Positions 9,292 to 19,108 of a stretch of 64,000 nucleotides of DNA are shown here, piece by piece (position 1 is the first letter of the stretch; each line of letters starts with the position of its first letter). Below the pieces are notes generated by a model. It was not told the DNA's origin and did not search any database. It worked only from the letters and a program-made list of their open reading frames with translations. The DNA lies in the NCBI GenBank assembly GCA_002238925.1, contig MPNH01000019.1:1-64000 (forward strand), given 5' to 3'. Made by a program: the position numbers and the translations under genes. The DNA comes from Spirochaetaceae bacterium bin103 (lineage in GTDB: Bacteria > Spirochaetota > Spirochaetia > SZUA-6 > Bin103).

Positions 9292-11834
9292 TACTCTTTG
9301 GTGCTACCCACCAGCTCCGCCGAACTGCTCTCGGAGCGGGCGGCGGCCTTGTTAGTGCTGGTGTTGCTATTGCTGTTGCTGCGCTTGCGCCGGAACAGCA
9401 GCTTGCCGTCGCGCATGTAGCCGACCACGACACTGCCGGGCAGAAACTTGCCCTTGAGGATATCGAGCGACAGCGGATCCTCAATATCCTTCTGCAAGAC
9501 GCGGCGCAACGGACGCGCGCCGTACCGCGGGTCGTACCCCTTCTCCATCAGGTAATCGCGGGCTTCCTTGCGCATCTCGAGTTCGATGCGCTGATCGCGC
9601 AGCCGCTCCCGCACCTCGTCGAGCTCCAGCGTCAGTATCCGCTCCAGTTCCTGCTTGCTGAGGGCATGGAACACCACCGACTCGTCGATCCGATTCAGGA
9701 ACTCGGGGCTGAACAGGCGTTTCATCTCCGCCAGCACCTGGGAACGGATCTCCGCGAACTGCTTGCCGTACGCCTCCACCTGAAACCCGAGCGAAGTCTC
9801 GGCACTGATCTCGCGCGCGCCGGCATTCGAGGTCATGATCAACACGGTGTTGCGGAACGACACGGTGTGGCCGAGCTGATCCTGCAGTTGACCTTCCTCG
9901 AGCACCTGCAGCAGCAGGTTGAATACGTCCGGGTGCGCCTTCTCGATTTCATCGAGCAGAATCACGCTGTAAGGCCGGCGGCGAATGCGCTCGGTAAGCA
10001 TGCCGCCCTCCTCGTAACCGACGTACCCGGGAGGTGCGCCGACCAGGCGGGAGACGTTGTGCTTCTCCATGAAGTCCGACATGTCAATACGCACCAAGGC
10101 GTCTTCGTTGCCAAACAGAAACTCGGCCAGGGTCTTTGCCACCAGCGTCTTGCCAACACCCGTGGGCCCCAGGAACACGAACGATCCGAGCGGGCGCCGT
10201 GGCGACGACAGCCCGGTGCGCGAACGGCGAATGGCGGCCGCGATCACGTTGATCGCCTCGTCCTGGCCGACCACCCGCTTGTGCAGCTCCTCTTCGATGT
10301 TGAGGAGACGTTCCGATTCGGTCTGCACGATGCGGGCCAGCGGGATGCCGGTGATGTCGGAGATCACCTGCGGGATGCCCCCCATGTCCCCCAGCCGCTG
10401 CTCGGCCTGCATGTCGCGCTGCCAGTCGCGCTCGCGCGACTCCAGGTCCGACTTCAACTGGCGTACCTGGTCGCGCACCGCGGCGGCCTTCTCGTAATTC
10501 TGGCTGTTGACCAGGTTGCTCTTCTCGATGGTGAGGCGCTCTATCTTCTCGTCCAGCTTGGTGAGCGTCTTGGGACGCACGCTGTTGTCGATGCGCTTGC
10601 GCGCGCCCGCCTCGTCGAGCAGATCAATTGCCTTGTCCGGCAGGTGGCGGTCGCTGATGTAGCGCTGCGACAGGTGCACGGCGGACTCCAGCGCCTCGTA
10701 GGTGTATACCACCTGGTGGTGCTCGGCGTAGCGGTCCTTGATCCCCTTGAGGATCTCGACGGTGTCGTCGACTTCGGGCTCCTCCACGAACACCGGCTGG
10801 AAGCGCCGCTCGAGGGCGGCATCGCGTTCGATGTACTTGCGGTACTCGTTGAGCGTGGTGGCCCCGATACACTGCAACTCGCCGCGCGACAGGGCCGGCT
10901 TGAGCATGTTGGAGGCGTCGATCGCCCCCTCCGCCCCGCCGGCGCCGATGATGGTGTGCAACTCGTCGATGAACAGCACCACGTTGCCGGCGCCGGTGAT
11001 TTCCTTCATCACCCGTTTCAGCCGCTCCTCGAATTCGCCGCGATACTTGGTTCCGGCGACCAGCGAGGCGAGGTCGAGCGTCAGCACGCGCCGCCCGTGC
11101 AACACGTCTGGCGCGGTCCCGTTCACCACGCGCTGGGCGAGCCCTTCGACGATGGCGGTCTTGCCCACCCCGGGCTCGCCGATCAGCACCGGGTTGTTCT
11201 TGGTGCGGCGCGCCAGGATCTGGATGACGCGCTGAATCTCGCGCGCGCGCCCGATCACCGGGTCCAGCTTGCTCTCGCGGGCGAGCGTGGTGAGGTCGCG
11301 GCTGAACTCGTCCAGGGTCGGGGTCGGTTTGCGGCTCGAACTCTGGCCGCGGCGCCGCTGACCGCTGCTGCCGGTACTGCGCGGCTGCACGTCGCCGAGC
11401 CCATTGATGCGAATGATCGCCTCGCGCAGCATGTTGGGGGTAACGTTGAACTTCTCCAGGTAGCGCTGCACCACGCCGTCGCGTTCGCGCGCCGCGGCGA
11501 GCAGGAAGTGCTCGGTCCCGATGTACTCGTGGCCCATGCTCGAGGCTTCCTCCGCGGAGGTCTCCAGCATCTTGCGCGCCCGCTTGGAAGCCGGCACGTC
11601 ACCGAGGATGAGGCCGCCCGAGCCCTTCGGCACGGTGCGCTCGATCTCCGTCTGCATCTCGGCGACGTTGACCTTGACGCGCTGCAGCGCCTTGACCGCC
11701 ACCCCTTCGCCGTCCTTGAGGAGGGCGAGAATGACATGCTCCGGCAGTGACTGCTCCGAGTGGAACCGTTTTGCCTCTTCCTGGGCCAGGATGGTGAGGA
11801 CCTTGTGAGCCCGCTGCGTCAGACCCCTAAACAT
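9291..11834 (-). CDS. clpC: ATP-dependent Clp protease ATP-binding subunit ClpC
   Basis: A class I Hsp100 unfoldase of 847 residues. In order: N-terminal repeat domain ([20 protein letters not shown]), first AAA+ module with Walker A GEPGVGKT (K225) and Walker [10 protein letters not shown], a UVR-like middle segment ([18 protein letters not shown]), and a second AAA+ module with Walker A GPTGVGKT (K562) and [14 protein letters not shown]. It feeds substrates to ClpP, which is not in the window. The C-terminus is an unusual low-complexity Ser/Asn tail (about residues 820-847). ATG 11834 is chosen because it matches the family N-terminus; the frame is open 54 bp further upstream. A good promoter lies about 220 bp upstream. 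Confidence 0.95.
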   Translation of the reverse strand: MFRGLTQRAHKVLTILAQEEAKRFHSEQSLPEHVILALLKDGEGVAVKALQRVKVNVAEMQTEIERTVPKGSGGLILGDVPASKRARKMLETSAEEASSMGHEYIGTEHFLLAAARERDGVVQRYLEKFNVTPNMLREAIIRINGLGDVQPRSTGSSGQRRRGQSSSRKPTPTLDEFSRDLTTLARESKLDPVIGRAREIQRVIQILARRTKNNPVLIGEPGVGKTAIVEGLAQRVVNGTAPDVLHGRRVLTLDLASLVAGTKYRGEFEERLKRVMKEITGAGNVVLFIDELHTIIGAGGAEGAIDASNMLKPALSRGELQCIGATTLNEYRKYIERDAALERRFQPVFVEEPEVDDTVEILKGIKDRYAEHHQVVYTYEALESAVHLSQRYISDRHLPDKAIDLLDEAGARKRIDNSVRPKTLTKLDEKIERLTIEKSNLVNSQNYEKAAAVRDQVRQLKSDLESRERDWQRDMQAEQRLGDMGGIPQVISDITGIPLARIVQTESERLLNIEEELHKRVVGQDEAINVIAAAIRRSRTGLSSPRRPLGSFVFLGPTGVGKTLVAKTLAEFLFGNEDALVRIDMSDFMEKHNVSRLVGAPPGYVGYEEGGMLTERIRRRPYSVILLDEIEKAHPDVFNLLLQVLEEGQLQDQLGHTVSFRNTVLIMTSNAGAREISAETSLGFQVEAYGKQFAEIRSQVLAEMKRLFSPEFLNRIDESVVFHALSKQELERILTLELDEVRERLRDQRIELEMRKEARDYLMEKGYDPRYGARPLRRVLQKDIEDPLSLDILKGKFLPGSVVVGYMRDGKLLFRRKRSNSNSNTSTNKAAARSESSSAELVGSTKE

Positions 11835-12056
11835 GTGCCGATCCCGCGCGCCGTGCGCCAGGATTGCCATGCTGCCCGTACCGTGCACGCGTACCGCGAA
11901 TCTGTGCTCTCACTAATACGGCTCCTTCGATGATGCTGTCGCTGCCACGATCGGGCCGCCCGTGCGGCTTACCTGACCAGCAGCGTACCGGACACCCGGA
12001 ATACTACACCGGAGTATACCACATGTGCGACTGCCGACCGTGCGATCTTCACCCCC

Positions 12057-12085
12057 GTTATAGTCTAAGCCGGAGCACCGATCAA
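12057..12085 (-). promoter_or_regulatory. Putative sigma-70 promoter of clpC
   Basis: On the minus strand TTGATC (12085-12080) and TATAAC (12062-12057) are spaced 17 bp apart, one of the best consensus matches in the window. The -35 box overlaps the stop codon of the lolE-like gene. Transcription would start near 12050, leaving a leader of about 215 nt before clpC. The leader contains an ATACT...AGTAT inverted repeat (about 12000-12018) whose role is unknown. No CIRCE or CtsR-type operator was recognised. Confidence 0.5.
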
Positions 12086-13497
12086 GCACGCCGCGATCCC
12101 CCCTGTTCAACATCGGCGAACGAGACGCCGCGCAGGAGTTCGAGCGGCATGCGGCCGGCGGCGCGCGCCGCCGGCAGCGCGGCCGCGAACCCGGCGAGCG
12201 CAATGGTGGCGCCGGCCACGATCGCCACCGGTCCGGGCTCGACCGCGATCGGAATGTGTTCCAGGTAGAAGCCGCGGTCGAAGAACCGCACCGCGGCCGG
12301 CGCCTCCGCGGCCGGCGCCAGCAGCGCCGTGAACGAAGTGCGCAGCACGCTCGCGACGGTCTCCATGCCGGCAACCAACTGGTTGATATTGAGCGCGGCG
12401 GCCAGTCCCGCACCGATGCCGACGGCGGCGCCGAGCGCGCCGGCCAGCAGACCGCTCGCGGTGAGCGTCCAGAACACCACCTCCGGCGGCAACCCCTGGC
12501 TCTTCAGGAACGCCATCTCGCGGCGCCGCGCGAGGGCGATGGTGACCGTCGCCGAAGACACATTGACGCCGGCCACCGCGACGATCAGCGCCATGATGAG
12601 CAGCAGCAGGGCGCGGCTGGTGGCAAACGATTCGTAGTTGGCGCGCTCGAGCTGGCGCCACGTGTAGATGGCGTAGCCGGGTCCTGCCAGCGACGCGGTG
12701 CGCTCGATCGCCGGGTTCAGGTCGGCAAACGGATCCGCGATCTTCACCCCGACGAAGTCGCGGCTGCCGCCGGGCGGCAACAGCACCTCCGCGGTGGCGT
12801 GCGAAACGAACACCCACAGCTTGTCCAGTTCCTGGTAACCGGACGACACGATGCCGCGCACCTCGAGCGGCGTGAGCTTCGGAATCAGCAGCGCCTGGCC
12901 GGTGCCGGCGCCGCGGTCGATGGCGGTGACCATGAGCAGCCGGTCGCCTACCTGCGCGTCGAGCTGGCGCGCCACCTCGTGCGACACGACAATGCCATTG
13001 CCGCTCAAGTCGAACGCCCCGGACGCCACCGCCAGGTATTGCCGCAACCCCGGGTCGCGTTCGTAAAGCTCCGGTATTACCGCACGTACCGTCACCACGT
13101 GGCTCCGGCCGCCGGCGGCGGCCAGGGCGATTCCGTGCCGCTCGCGGGTGGCCAGCGCGCCGTCACCGAGGCCCTGCTGCAGGCGCGCCGCCACTTCGTC
13201 CAACAGCTCGGCGCGCACCCGCTGTTGCACCTCCATGCCGGGCGGCAGGCGCACCTGCAGGTGATAGCTGCCGACCTCAAGGAAGCGCCGCGTAATGCCT
13301 TCGATGAGCCCATCGGAAACTTCCATCACCACCATCAGCGGCACCAGGCTCAGGCCGATTCCGACCGCTGCGCCGGTCAGGTACGCGCTGCCGCCGGCGG
13401 CGCCGCCGGCGCCGCGCCGGCGCGCCAGAATGCGCCAAGCGAACAACGGGATGAGCCGCCAGCTCGCGCGTGCGGCGGCTCCTCGCGGCGCCGTCAT
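12082..13497 (-). CDS. lolE: LolE-like lipoprotein-release ABC permease
   Basis: A 471-residue FtsX/MacB-type permease: one N-terminal membrane span (GAAVGIGLSLVPLMVVMEVS), a large periplasmic domain, then three C-terminal spans (ALLLLIMALIVAVAGVNV; a second near LTASGLLAGALGAAVGIGAG; a third near PVAIVAGATIALAGFAAAL). With LolC and LolD it would extract mature lipoproteins from the inner membrane. The ATG overlaps the lolD stop in an ATGA arrangement, so it is translationally coupled. Whether it is LolC or LolE in the strict sense cannot be decided by eye; the name follows its position as the second permease of the operon. Confidence 0.82.
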   Translation of the reverse strand: MTAPRGAAARASWRLIPLFAWRILARRRGAGGAAGGSAYLTGAAVGIGLSLVPLMVVMEVSDGLIEGITRRFLEVGSYHLQVRLPPGMEVQQRVRAELLDEVAARLQQGLGDGALATRERHGIALAAAGGRSHVVTVRAVIPELYERDPGLRQYLAVASGAFDLSGNGIVVSHEVARQLDAQVGDRLLMVTAIDRGAGTGQALLIPKLTPLEVRGIVSSGYQELDKLWVFVSHATAEVLLPPGGSRDFVGVKIADPFADLNPAIERTASLAGPGYAIYTWRQLERANYESFATSRALLLLIMALIVAVAGVNVSSATVTIALARRREMAFLKSQGLPPEVVFWTLTASGLLAGALGAAVGIGAGLAAALNINQLVAGMETVASVLRTSFTALLAPAAEAPAAVRFFDRGFYLEHIPIAVEPGPVAIVAGATIALAGFAAALPAARAAGRMPLELLRGVSFADVEQGGSRRA

Positions 13498-14210
13498 GGC
13501 AGCGGCTGCAACGTGCCGCCGGCGAGCCGGTACACGGCATCGGAGCGCGCGGCGAGGGCAGCGTCATGGGTAACCAACACCAGGGTGGTGCCCTGCCGCC
13601 GTACCAGGTCGAACAGCAGATCGGCGACCAGGTGCGAGTTGCGCTCGTCCAGGTTGCCGGTCGGCTCGTCGGCCAGCACCAGCCCCGGCTCGCCGACCAC
13701 CGCGCGCGCCCCCCCCACCCGCCGCCCCCCCGCCCCCGCCTGCCGCTCGCCCCCGGACAGCTCGTCGGGCACGTGGGCGGCGCGCCCGCTCAGGCCGACC
13801 GCGTGCAGCAGCTCGAGCGCCCGCCGGCGTGCCGCGGCGCGGCGCTGGCCACGGATCAACGCCGGGATCAGCAGATTGTCGAGCACGCTGAAGTCGCGCA
13901 GCAGGTGGTGAAACTGAAACACCATGCCGAGGGTGCGGCGGTAGCGGGCCAGCTCGGTCTCGTCGAGCGTGGCCAGGTCGGTGCCGCCCACCTGCAGCCG
14001 GCCCGGACCGAAATGATCCAGTCCGGCGATGATGTTCAGCAGCGTGCTCTTGCCGGATCCACTTTCTCCGGTGATGGCCGCGCAGGCGCCCGAATCGACG
14101 GTCAGATCCAGACCGCGCAGAACCGGCAGCGGCCCGGCGGGGCTCTGGTAGTGCTTGTGAATGCCGGCGGCGCACACCGCTACCGCCATCGCCATCGCCG
14201 CTCCCGCCAT
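13494..14210 (-). CDS. lolD: LolD-like ABC ATPase
   Basis: A 238-residue ATP-binding subunit with Walker A GESGSGKST, Q-loop MVFQFHHLLRDFSVLDNLL, signature LSGGERQ, Walker B LVLADEPTGNLDE and H-loop VTHD. It would power lipoprotein release with the permeases on either side. Between the signature and Walker B the protein reads RQAGAGGRRVGGARAVVGEP, where the family has about six fewer residues (RQRVAIARAVVGEP). The DNA there (about 13705-13745) is almost pure C on the plus strand, so this insertion may be a sequencing scar rather than real. Start ATG 14210 gives the normal N-terminus; ATG 14195 is an alternative. Confidence 0.85.
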   Translation of the reverse strand: MAGAAMAMAVAVCAAGIHKHYQSPAGPLPVLRGLDLTVDSGACAAITGESGSGKSTLLNIIAGLDHFGPGRLQVGGTDLATLDETELARYRRTLGMVFQFHHLLRDFSVLDNLLIPALIRGQRRAAARRRALELLHAVGLSGRAAHVPDELSGGERQAGAGGRRVGGARAVVGEPGLVLADEPTGNLDERNSHLVADLLFDLVRRQGTTLVLVTHDAALAARSDAVYRLAGGTLQPLP

Positions 14211-14238
14211 CGGCCCGGCGCCGCTGCGTGCACGCGCA

Positions 14239-15588
14239 TCACTCCGCACGCAGCGCCGCGGCCGCCGCGACGCGTGCCGCCCGGGCGGCCGCCAGCAACC
14301 CCGACGCCGCCGGGGCGGCCGCGGCGAAGCCCGCCACCAGCAGGACTTCGGAGAACACCAGACGGCTCGGCACCTCGACCAGGTAGAACGTCTGCGGCGA
14401 AAACAGCTCGACCGGTGCGGCGGCGGCGCCGATGCCGGGCACCAGTGCCGCCAGCGCAAGCGCGGCATTGGCGATTGTTTCGAGCAAGCCGAAGACGCCG
14501 TCCAGGTTGTAGGCCATCAGCAGCCCCAATGCGGTGCCGGCGCCGGCGCCCAGGATGCCGAGCAGCGCTCCCTCCCAGATGAACACCGCGCGCACCACCC
14601 ACGGCGGCGCGCCCATGGCGCGCAGCAGCCCTATTTCCATGCCGCGTTCCAGCACCCGCCGGCGCAGGCCCTGCAGCACGTTGTAGGCGACCACCAGGAA
14701 CACCAGACCCAGAATGGCGGTCAAGAGCAGCTTTTCGACGCGCAACGCCGCGAACAGCGCGCGGTTGTACACCCGCCAAGACTCCACTCCCGCGGCCGGG
14801 TCGACCGCCGCCAGCGCGGCCGCCAGCGCCGTCTGCGCGGCGGTGTCGCGAAACCGGTTGGCGAGCTTGATCCCGTACACGAACGGGGTGCGCGGAGCGG
14901 CGGCGCGCAGCGTGGCCGGACCGACGAACGCCCAACTCAGGTCGTACTCGTAGAGGCCGCTGCGAAAGATGCCGGTAACCACCAGTTCCACGTGGCGCGG
15001 CTGCAGGCCGGCGCCGCCGCCGGCCGCACCGTCCAGGGTGACGACGGCCACCGTGTCGCCGGGCAGCACGCCTAGCCAGCTCGCCAACTCGGCGCCCACC
15101 ACCGCGCTGCCCGGCTCCTGCACTGCGAACTCGCCGGCCACCATCCGTACCCGGCGCGCGAACCCGGCGTCGAGCCGGCGCACGTCGGGCGGCACCACGC
15201 GCAGCACCAGGCCTCGCGATGCGCCCGGCCGGGCGCCCGAGGGGCTGATCAGCGCTGGCAGCTCGGCGAACGGAACGGCCGCCGACACCCCGTCTACGCC
15301 GGCCAGCTGCGCCGCGAACGCCTCCCGATCGGCGGTTGCCGCACTGGCGCCCGCGGACTGTTCACCGGGCGCCACGCGTACGTGGTAGGAGCCGATCTCC
15401 ACGATGTTCTCGATGAACCCCAGCTGAAATCCATTCATCACCGCGAGCACTACCAGCAGGGTGGCGGTGCCCGCCGCCAGCCCGCCGGCGGCAAGCAGGG
15501 CGGCGGCCTGCAGACCGCCGCGGCCCACGCCGAGGTGGCGGCTGCCGACACGTGCCACCAGCCACAGGTGACGCAGGAGCAGACCCAT
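14239..15588 (-). CDS. lolC: LolC-like lipoprotein-release ABC permease
   Basis: A 449-residue permease with the same plan as the LolE-like protein: an N-terminal span (ATLLVVLAVMNGFQLGFI, with the LolC-type MNGF motif), a periplasmic core, and three C-terminal spans that include LLLTAILGLVFLVVAYNVL. It belongs to the LolCDE complex of the inner membrane. The ATG at 15588 overlaps the preceding stop by one base (TGATG), so translation is coupled. The stop is 28 bp before lolD. Longer upstream starts are possible in frame but would run back through the preceding gene. Confidence 0.82.
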   Translation of the reverse strand: MGLLLRHLWLVARVGSRHLGVGRGGLQAAALLAAGGLAAGTATLLVVLAVMNGFQLGFIENIVEIGSYHVRVAPGEQSAGASAATADREAFAAQLAGVDGVSAAVPFAELPALISPSGARPGASRGLVLRVVPPDVRRLDAGFARRVRMVAGEFAVQEPGSAVVGAELASWLGVLPGDTVAVVTLDGAAGGGAGLQPRHVELVVTGIFRSGLYEYDLSWAFVGPATLRAAAPRTPFVYGIKLANRFRDTAAQTALAAALAAVDPAAGVESWRVYNRALFAALRVEKLLLTAILGLVFLVVAYNVLQGLRRRVLERGMEIGLLRAMGAPPWVVRAVFIWEGALLGILGAGAGTALGLLMAYNLDGVFGLLETIANAALALAALVPGIGAAAAPVELFSPQTFYLVEVPSRLVFSEVLLVAGFAAAAPAASGLLAAARAARVAAAAALRAE

Positions 15589-16799
15589 CACGAGGTGTCG
15601 GGGAGCGGCGCGCTGCCGCCGCCCGGAGCGGTATCGGGCGCCAAGTCGCGGGAGCGCACTACCTCGCCCCCGCGCAGCAGCTGTTCCCGAATCGGTTCGC
15701 CGTCGCGCCACAATACCCGCAGCACCGTACCGCCGGCCGCGTGCACCTCCACCACGCGCTCGTCCGGAGAGAGGTAGGTGACCACCCGCACCAGCCGCCC
15801 GCGCCGGCGCACCTGCTCGCGGACGAGCCGCCCGTCGTCGCCGAACTGGTAGTCGACGGTCTCCGTGCCGGACGCTCCGATCACCTGCACCGACAGCACG
15901 GTGCCGTCGTCGCGATAGCCATAGGTGCGCTCCTCGAGCAAGCGGGCGTCCTCGCCGTCCGTGATGTCGTACACGCGCTCGGACTCGACACGCCCGGCGT
16001 CGTCCACGGTGGTGTCGGTGCGGGTGCCGCCGGGATGGTCGATGCGGGCCCCCGCGCTGCGCTCGCTGACGAGTTGTTCACCGCGCCACCGTTCGGCGGC
16101 GAGTTGCTCCCCGCCGCGGAAACGCTCAATCACCTCCGCGTCGCCGGTGCGCCGGCGTTCCTCGACCAGCTCTCCGCGGTGAAACAGGAAGTCGAGCGAG
16201 GTGCCCGCCAGAGCACCAGTTGCGCCGGTTGCCGCCGCACCGGCGGGTGTGTGGGAGAACCCGCGCAGCCGCCCGCTGCTGGTCAGTTCGTAGTTTTCGG
16301 TGGCGGTGAGCGTGCCGGCACCGTCGTAACGCTGTATGCGGCGCAGCATGCCGCCGCTATAGGTCAGCACCGCACGCCGCAACAGGTCGCCGGCGGCGAA
16401 GTGAAGCTCCTCGATCAGGCGTCCCGCGGCGTCGTAGCGGCGCTCCGCAACCAGTTCGCCGGTGTGCAACTCGCTCTCCACGCTGCCATCGCCGTCCGTG
16501 CTGCGGCGCCACTCGGTGATTACCGTACCGCCCTGCAACAGTTGGCGGCGCGCCGCCAGCCCCGCCGCCTTCGCCTCGTCGGGAGTGTCCACCGCCAGCG
16601 CATACCCGGGGTGGCCGGCGGAGTCGCCGTCCAGGGGGGCGAGCCTGGTGCCGTACGCGTCGGAACGGTAGTACTCCACGCCGGCAGCCGGCGGGGTGCC
16701 GGCCAACAGCAGCGCCGCGCAGGCGGCGAGCGCGGAGATTCCGCCGGTTGCGGCAGCCCGCCCGCGCGCCGCCAGTCGCCGGAACCGCGTGGCGGTCAC
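15588..16799 (-). CDS. Secreted repeat protein (YD/YwqK-like), function unknown
   Basis: A 403-residue protein from GTG 16799 with a probable signal peptide (ALAACAALLLAGTPPAAG). The body is a series of short beta-hairpin-like units of the form GELVAERRYDAAGRLIEE, rich in Glu, Arg, Tyr and Gly. They recall YD/RHS or YwqK-type repeats, but no enzyme motif is seen. It is wedged between ftsY and lolC with overlapping codons on both sides (GTGA and TGATG). Its place in the operon suggests an envelope role tied to lipoprotein or membrane biogenesis, which is inference. I do not recognise a named family. Confidence 0.6.
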   Translation of the reverse strand: MTATRFRRLAARGRAAATGGISALAACAALLLAGTPPAAGVEYYRSDAYGTRLAPLDGDSAGHPGYALAVDTPDEAKAAGLAARRQLLQGGTVITEWRRSTDGDGSVESELHTGELVAERRYDAAGRLIEELHFAAGDLLRRAVLTYSGGMLRRIQRYDGAGTLTATENYELTSSGRLRGFSHTPAGAAATGATGALAGTSLDFLFHRGELVEERRRTGDAEVIERFRGGEQLAAERWRGEQLVSERSAGARIDHPGGTRTDTTVDDAGRVESERVYDITDGEDARLLEERTYGYRDDGTVLSVQVIGASGTETVDYQFGDDGRLVREQVRRRGRLVRVVTYLSPDERVVEVHAAGGTVLRVLWRDGEPIREQLLRGGEVVRSRDLAPDTAPGGGSAPLPDTS

Positions 16800-17665
16800 T
16801 CTCGCTCGACCACCGCGGTGGCGAACCGCTGGGCATCGAACACCTGCAGATCTTCCATGCCCTCGCCGGTCCCGAGCAGCGAGAATGGCAGGCCGAGCTG
16901 CCGGCTCACCGCGAACGCGGTACCACCGCGCGCGGAGGAATCGAACTTGGTAAGCAGCAACGAGTCCACCCGCACCGCGTCGTGGAATACGCGCGCCTGC
17001 TCGACCGCGTTCTGCCCGGTGGTGGCGTCTACCGCGAGCAGATGATGCACCGCGCCCTCGGCGCGCTGCTCGGCCACGCGCGCCAGCTTGCGCAACTCGG
17101 CAACCAGGTCGGTTCGATTGTGCATGCGCCCAGCGGTGTCCACCAGCAGCAACTCGGTGGCGCGCGCCCGGGCGCTGGCGATGGCGTCGAACACCACCGC
17201 CGCCGCGTCCGCCCCCCGGCCCTGGCGGACCACCGGCACATCGAGCCGTTCACCGTGCCGCACCAGCTGGTCGATGGCGGCGGCGCGGAACGTGTCGGCC
17301 GCGGCCAGCATCACCGTGTGCGAACGCCGGTAACGATGCGCCAGCTTGGCGAGCGCGGTGGTCTTGCCGACTCCGTTGACGCCGAGCATCAGCACCACGG
17401 TCAGCTGCCGGCGCCGCGGCATCACCACCGTGGTGGCGATCGCGTTTTGCAGGCTCTCCACCAGGGCGGCCTGCAGCTGCTGCCAGTCGCGCGGGCGCTC
17501 GGACCGCACCTCGTCGACAATCTCGGCCGCCAGCCGCGGCCCGAAGTCTCCCTCCAGGAGGGTGTCCTCCAGCGCGTCGAAGTCGGCCTCCCGCCAGCCC
17601 GACGCCCGCGAGAACCAGGTGCGCAGCCGACCTCCGAATGTGCCGGACCCGCCGCCCGCCCGCAT
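16796..17665 (-). CDS. ftsY: Signal recognition particle receptor FtsY
   Basis: The SRP GTPase that receives ribosome-nascent-chain complexes at the inner membrane. The 289 residues comprise a short N domain and the G domain: G1 GVNGVGKTT, the conserved [14 protein letters not shown] (G3), LTKFD (G4), and the closing [20 protein letters not shown] region. The acidic membrane-targeting A domain of E. coli FtsY is absent, as in many short bacterial FtsY proteins; a basic N-terminus may substitute. ATG 17665 overlaps the upstream PEGA gene stop by one base, and the 3' end overlaps the next start (GTGA). Confidence 0.95.
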   Translation of the reverse strand: MRAGGGSGTFGGRLRTWFSRASGWREADFDALEDTLLEGDFGPRLAAEIVDEVRSERPRDWQQLQAALVESLQNAIATTVVMPRRRQLTVVLMLGVNGVGKTTALAKLAHRYRRSHTVMLAAADTFRAAAIDQLVRHGERLDVPVVRQGRGADAAAVVFDAIASARARATELLLVDTAGRMHNRTDLVAELRKLARVAEQRAEGAVHHLLAVDATTGQNAVEQARVFHDAVRVDSLLLTKFDSSARGGTAFAVSRQLGLPFSLLGTGEGMEDLQVFDAQRFATAVVERE

Positions 17666-19089
17666 CAGCGCGCCCCCCGGCTGGCGGCGGCCAGGTAGTC
17701 GCCGAGGGACACCAGGGCACGCGTCAGCAGCGCGCCGGTCACCGCCGTGGCGGCGATGCCGCCGCCGAACAGCAGGTGGCGGTCGCCGCCGGCGGCGGCG
17801 TCCTGGGCCACATTGCCGGCGACCGAAAACAGCGCCAGCGGGGCGGCCAGCGACAGCAGCGCGGTGCCAAACTGATCGTAGAACCGGTTGCGCATCTCCT
17901 CCTGCCGTTCCACCAGGTCGAACTGCGCGGCTTCCAGTTCGACGTGGATCGGACCGGCCTCGCCGTCGCGCAGTATCAGCGCCGCGTCATGGTAACCGTC
18001 GAGGCGCAGCAGCAGGCGCGCCGCCTGCCCCGGAGGCGCAATCCGCAGCGGTGTGGTGCCGATCCACTTCGAATCGACGTACAGCGCCGCCCCCGCCGGA
18101 GTCGTCGCCACCTCAACCTCGCGCGCCGGCAACGGCGTCAGGGTCACCGCGACTGCCGCGCCGGCGCCGGCCAGCGCGACAGCGCGCTGTACCGTTTCGT
18201 GACCAGGCGCAGTGACCCGCACAGTGTACCGGCCGAGCACCCGGTAGGGCAGTTCCACGCGGCCGTGGCCGGCAAACTCGCCGTCGACGTACACGGCACT
18301 CTCCAACGGCGTCGGCACCACCGTGATGGTACCCCACGGCTCACCCACGAACAGCCGGGCAAGCTGCTGTTGCAGCTCGCCGACCGCTTCGGCGAGCCCG
18401 TCCCGGCTCAGTGCGTCCTGGTAGTGCTCCGCGGCGCCGCCGAGGGCGGGGCTGACCGCCTGCAACTCCACGAACAGGACCCCCTCCACCTGCTCCAGCC
18501 GCCCGGTCACCAGCAGGTCGAGATCCGCCTCCCGCGCGGCCCGCAGCGGCGAGTAGCGCGGCGTCGGCAGCAGGTCGCGGTCGTCGGCGCCGGCCACGAT
18601 CACCAGCGGCTTGCGCGCGGCGATTTCCACGTCCTCCCAGGTCAGCCCCTGCAGGTCGTCCAGGCGGGCGCGCCGCTCCGCGACCTGTGCCGCCAGGCCG
18701 TCGCCGTCGCCGTCGCCGCCGGCCAGCACCTGACCGTCGCGGCGGCGGAGTTGCGCGGCGAGATCGGCGTACGCGGTGCGGCGCGCCTCGGCCAGCACCT
18801 GGCGCGCCAGGCCGCGCCGCTCGGCCATGCTCAAGGTGTGCTGGCCGATCGGGGCCAGGCGCTCGCGCAACAGGCGTGGCAACGCGCTGCTCAGGTAGAC
18901 GTTCTCCGGCGCCAGACCCACTCCGCGCAGTTCGGTGAAGCCGACGCGCCAATCGCCGCGCGGGTCGGCCGGTACGTTGTCGGCGGCGGCCAGGCTGGTT
19001 TGCGCAAGAACCAGCAGACCGGCCACGGCCATCGCAGCGGCCGGCGGGGCGGAGCGGCGCGGGCGCGCGCAGGGCAGCACTATCGGCAT
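17665..19089 (-). CDS. Secreted protein with two PEGA repeats
   Basis: A 474-residue protein with a signal peptide (AAAMAVAGLLVLAQTSLAAA). A long alpha/beta N-terminal region is followed by two PEGA domains at about residues 260-400. The first contains AVYVDGEFAGHGRVELP, the second ALYVDSKWIGTTPLRIAPPG, each followed by the typical ..V.V.A.G....R... strand. A hydrophobic C-terminal segment (LLSLAAPLALFSVAG) may anchor it. PEGA domains are surface or periplasmic binding modules common in spirochaetes; the ligand here is unknown. ATG 19089 is preferred over the upstream in-frame start because prfB ends at 19109, leaving a 19-bp gap. Confidence 0.75.
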   Translation of the reverse strand: MPIVLPCARPRRSAPPAAAMAVAGLLVLAQTSLAAADNVPADPRGDWRVGFTELRGVGLAPENVYLSSALPRLLRERLAPIGQHTLSMAERRGLARQVLAEARRTAYADLAAQLRRRDGQVLAGGDGDGDGLAAQVAERRARLDDLQGLTWEDVEIAARKPLVIVAGADDRDLLPTPRYSPLRAAREADLDLLVTGRLEQVEGVLFVELQAVSPALGGAAEHYQDALSRDGLAEAVGELQQQLARLFVGEPWGTITVVPTPLESAVYVDGEFAGHGRVELPYRVLGRYTVRVTAPGHETVQRAVALAGAGAAVAVTLTPLPAREVEVATTPAGAALYVDSKWIGTTPLRIAPPGQAARLLLRLDGYHDAALILRDGEAGPIHVELEAAQFDLVERQEEMRNRFYDQFGTALLSLAAPLALFSVAGNVAQDAAAGGDRHLLFGGGIAATAVTGALLTRALVSLGDYLAAASRGAR

Positions 19090-19108
19090 CGCGGAAATCT
19101 CCGGGCGG

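Noticed and set aside
6874-11750. Very long plus-strand open frames opposite the TPR and clpC genes
   Set aside because: No start signals, no domains, and amino-acid composition of reversed ClpC/TPR codons; the minus-strand genes have clear conserved motifs.
11990-12030. ATACT/AGTAT inverted repeat upstream of clpC as a CIRCE or CtsR operator
   Set aside because: Arms are only 5 bp and match neither consensus.
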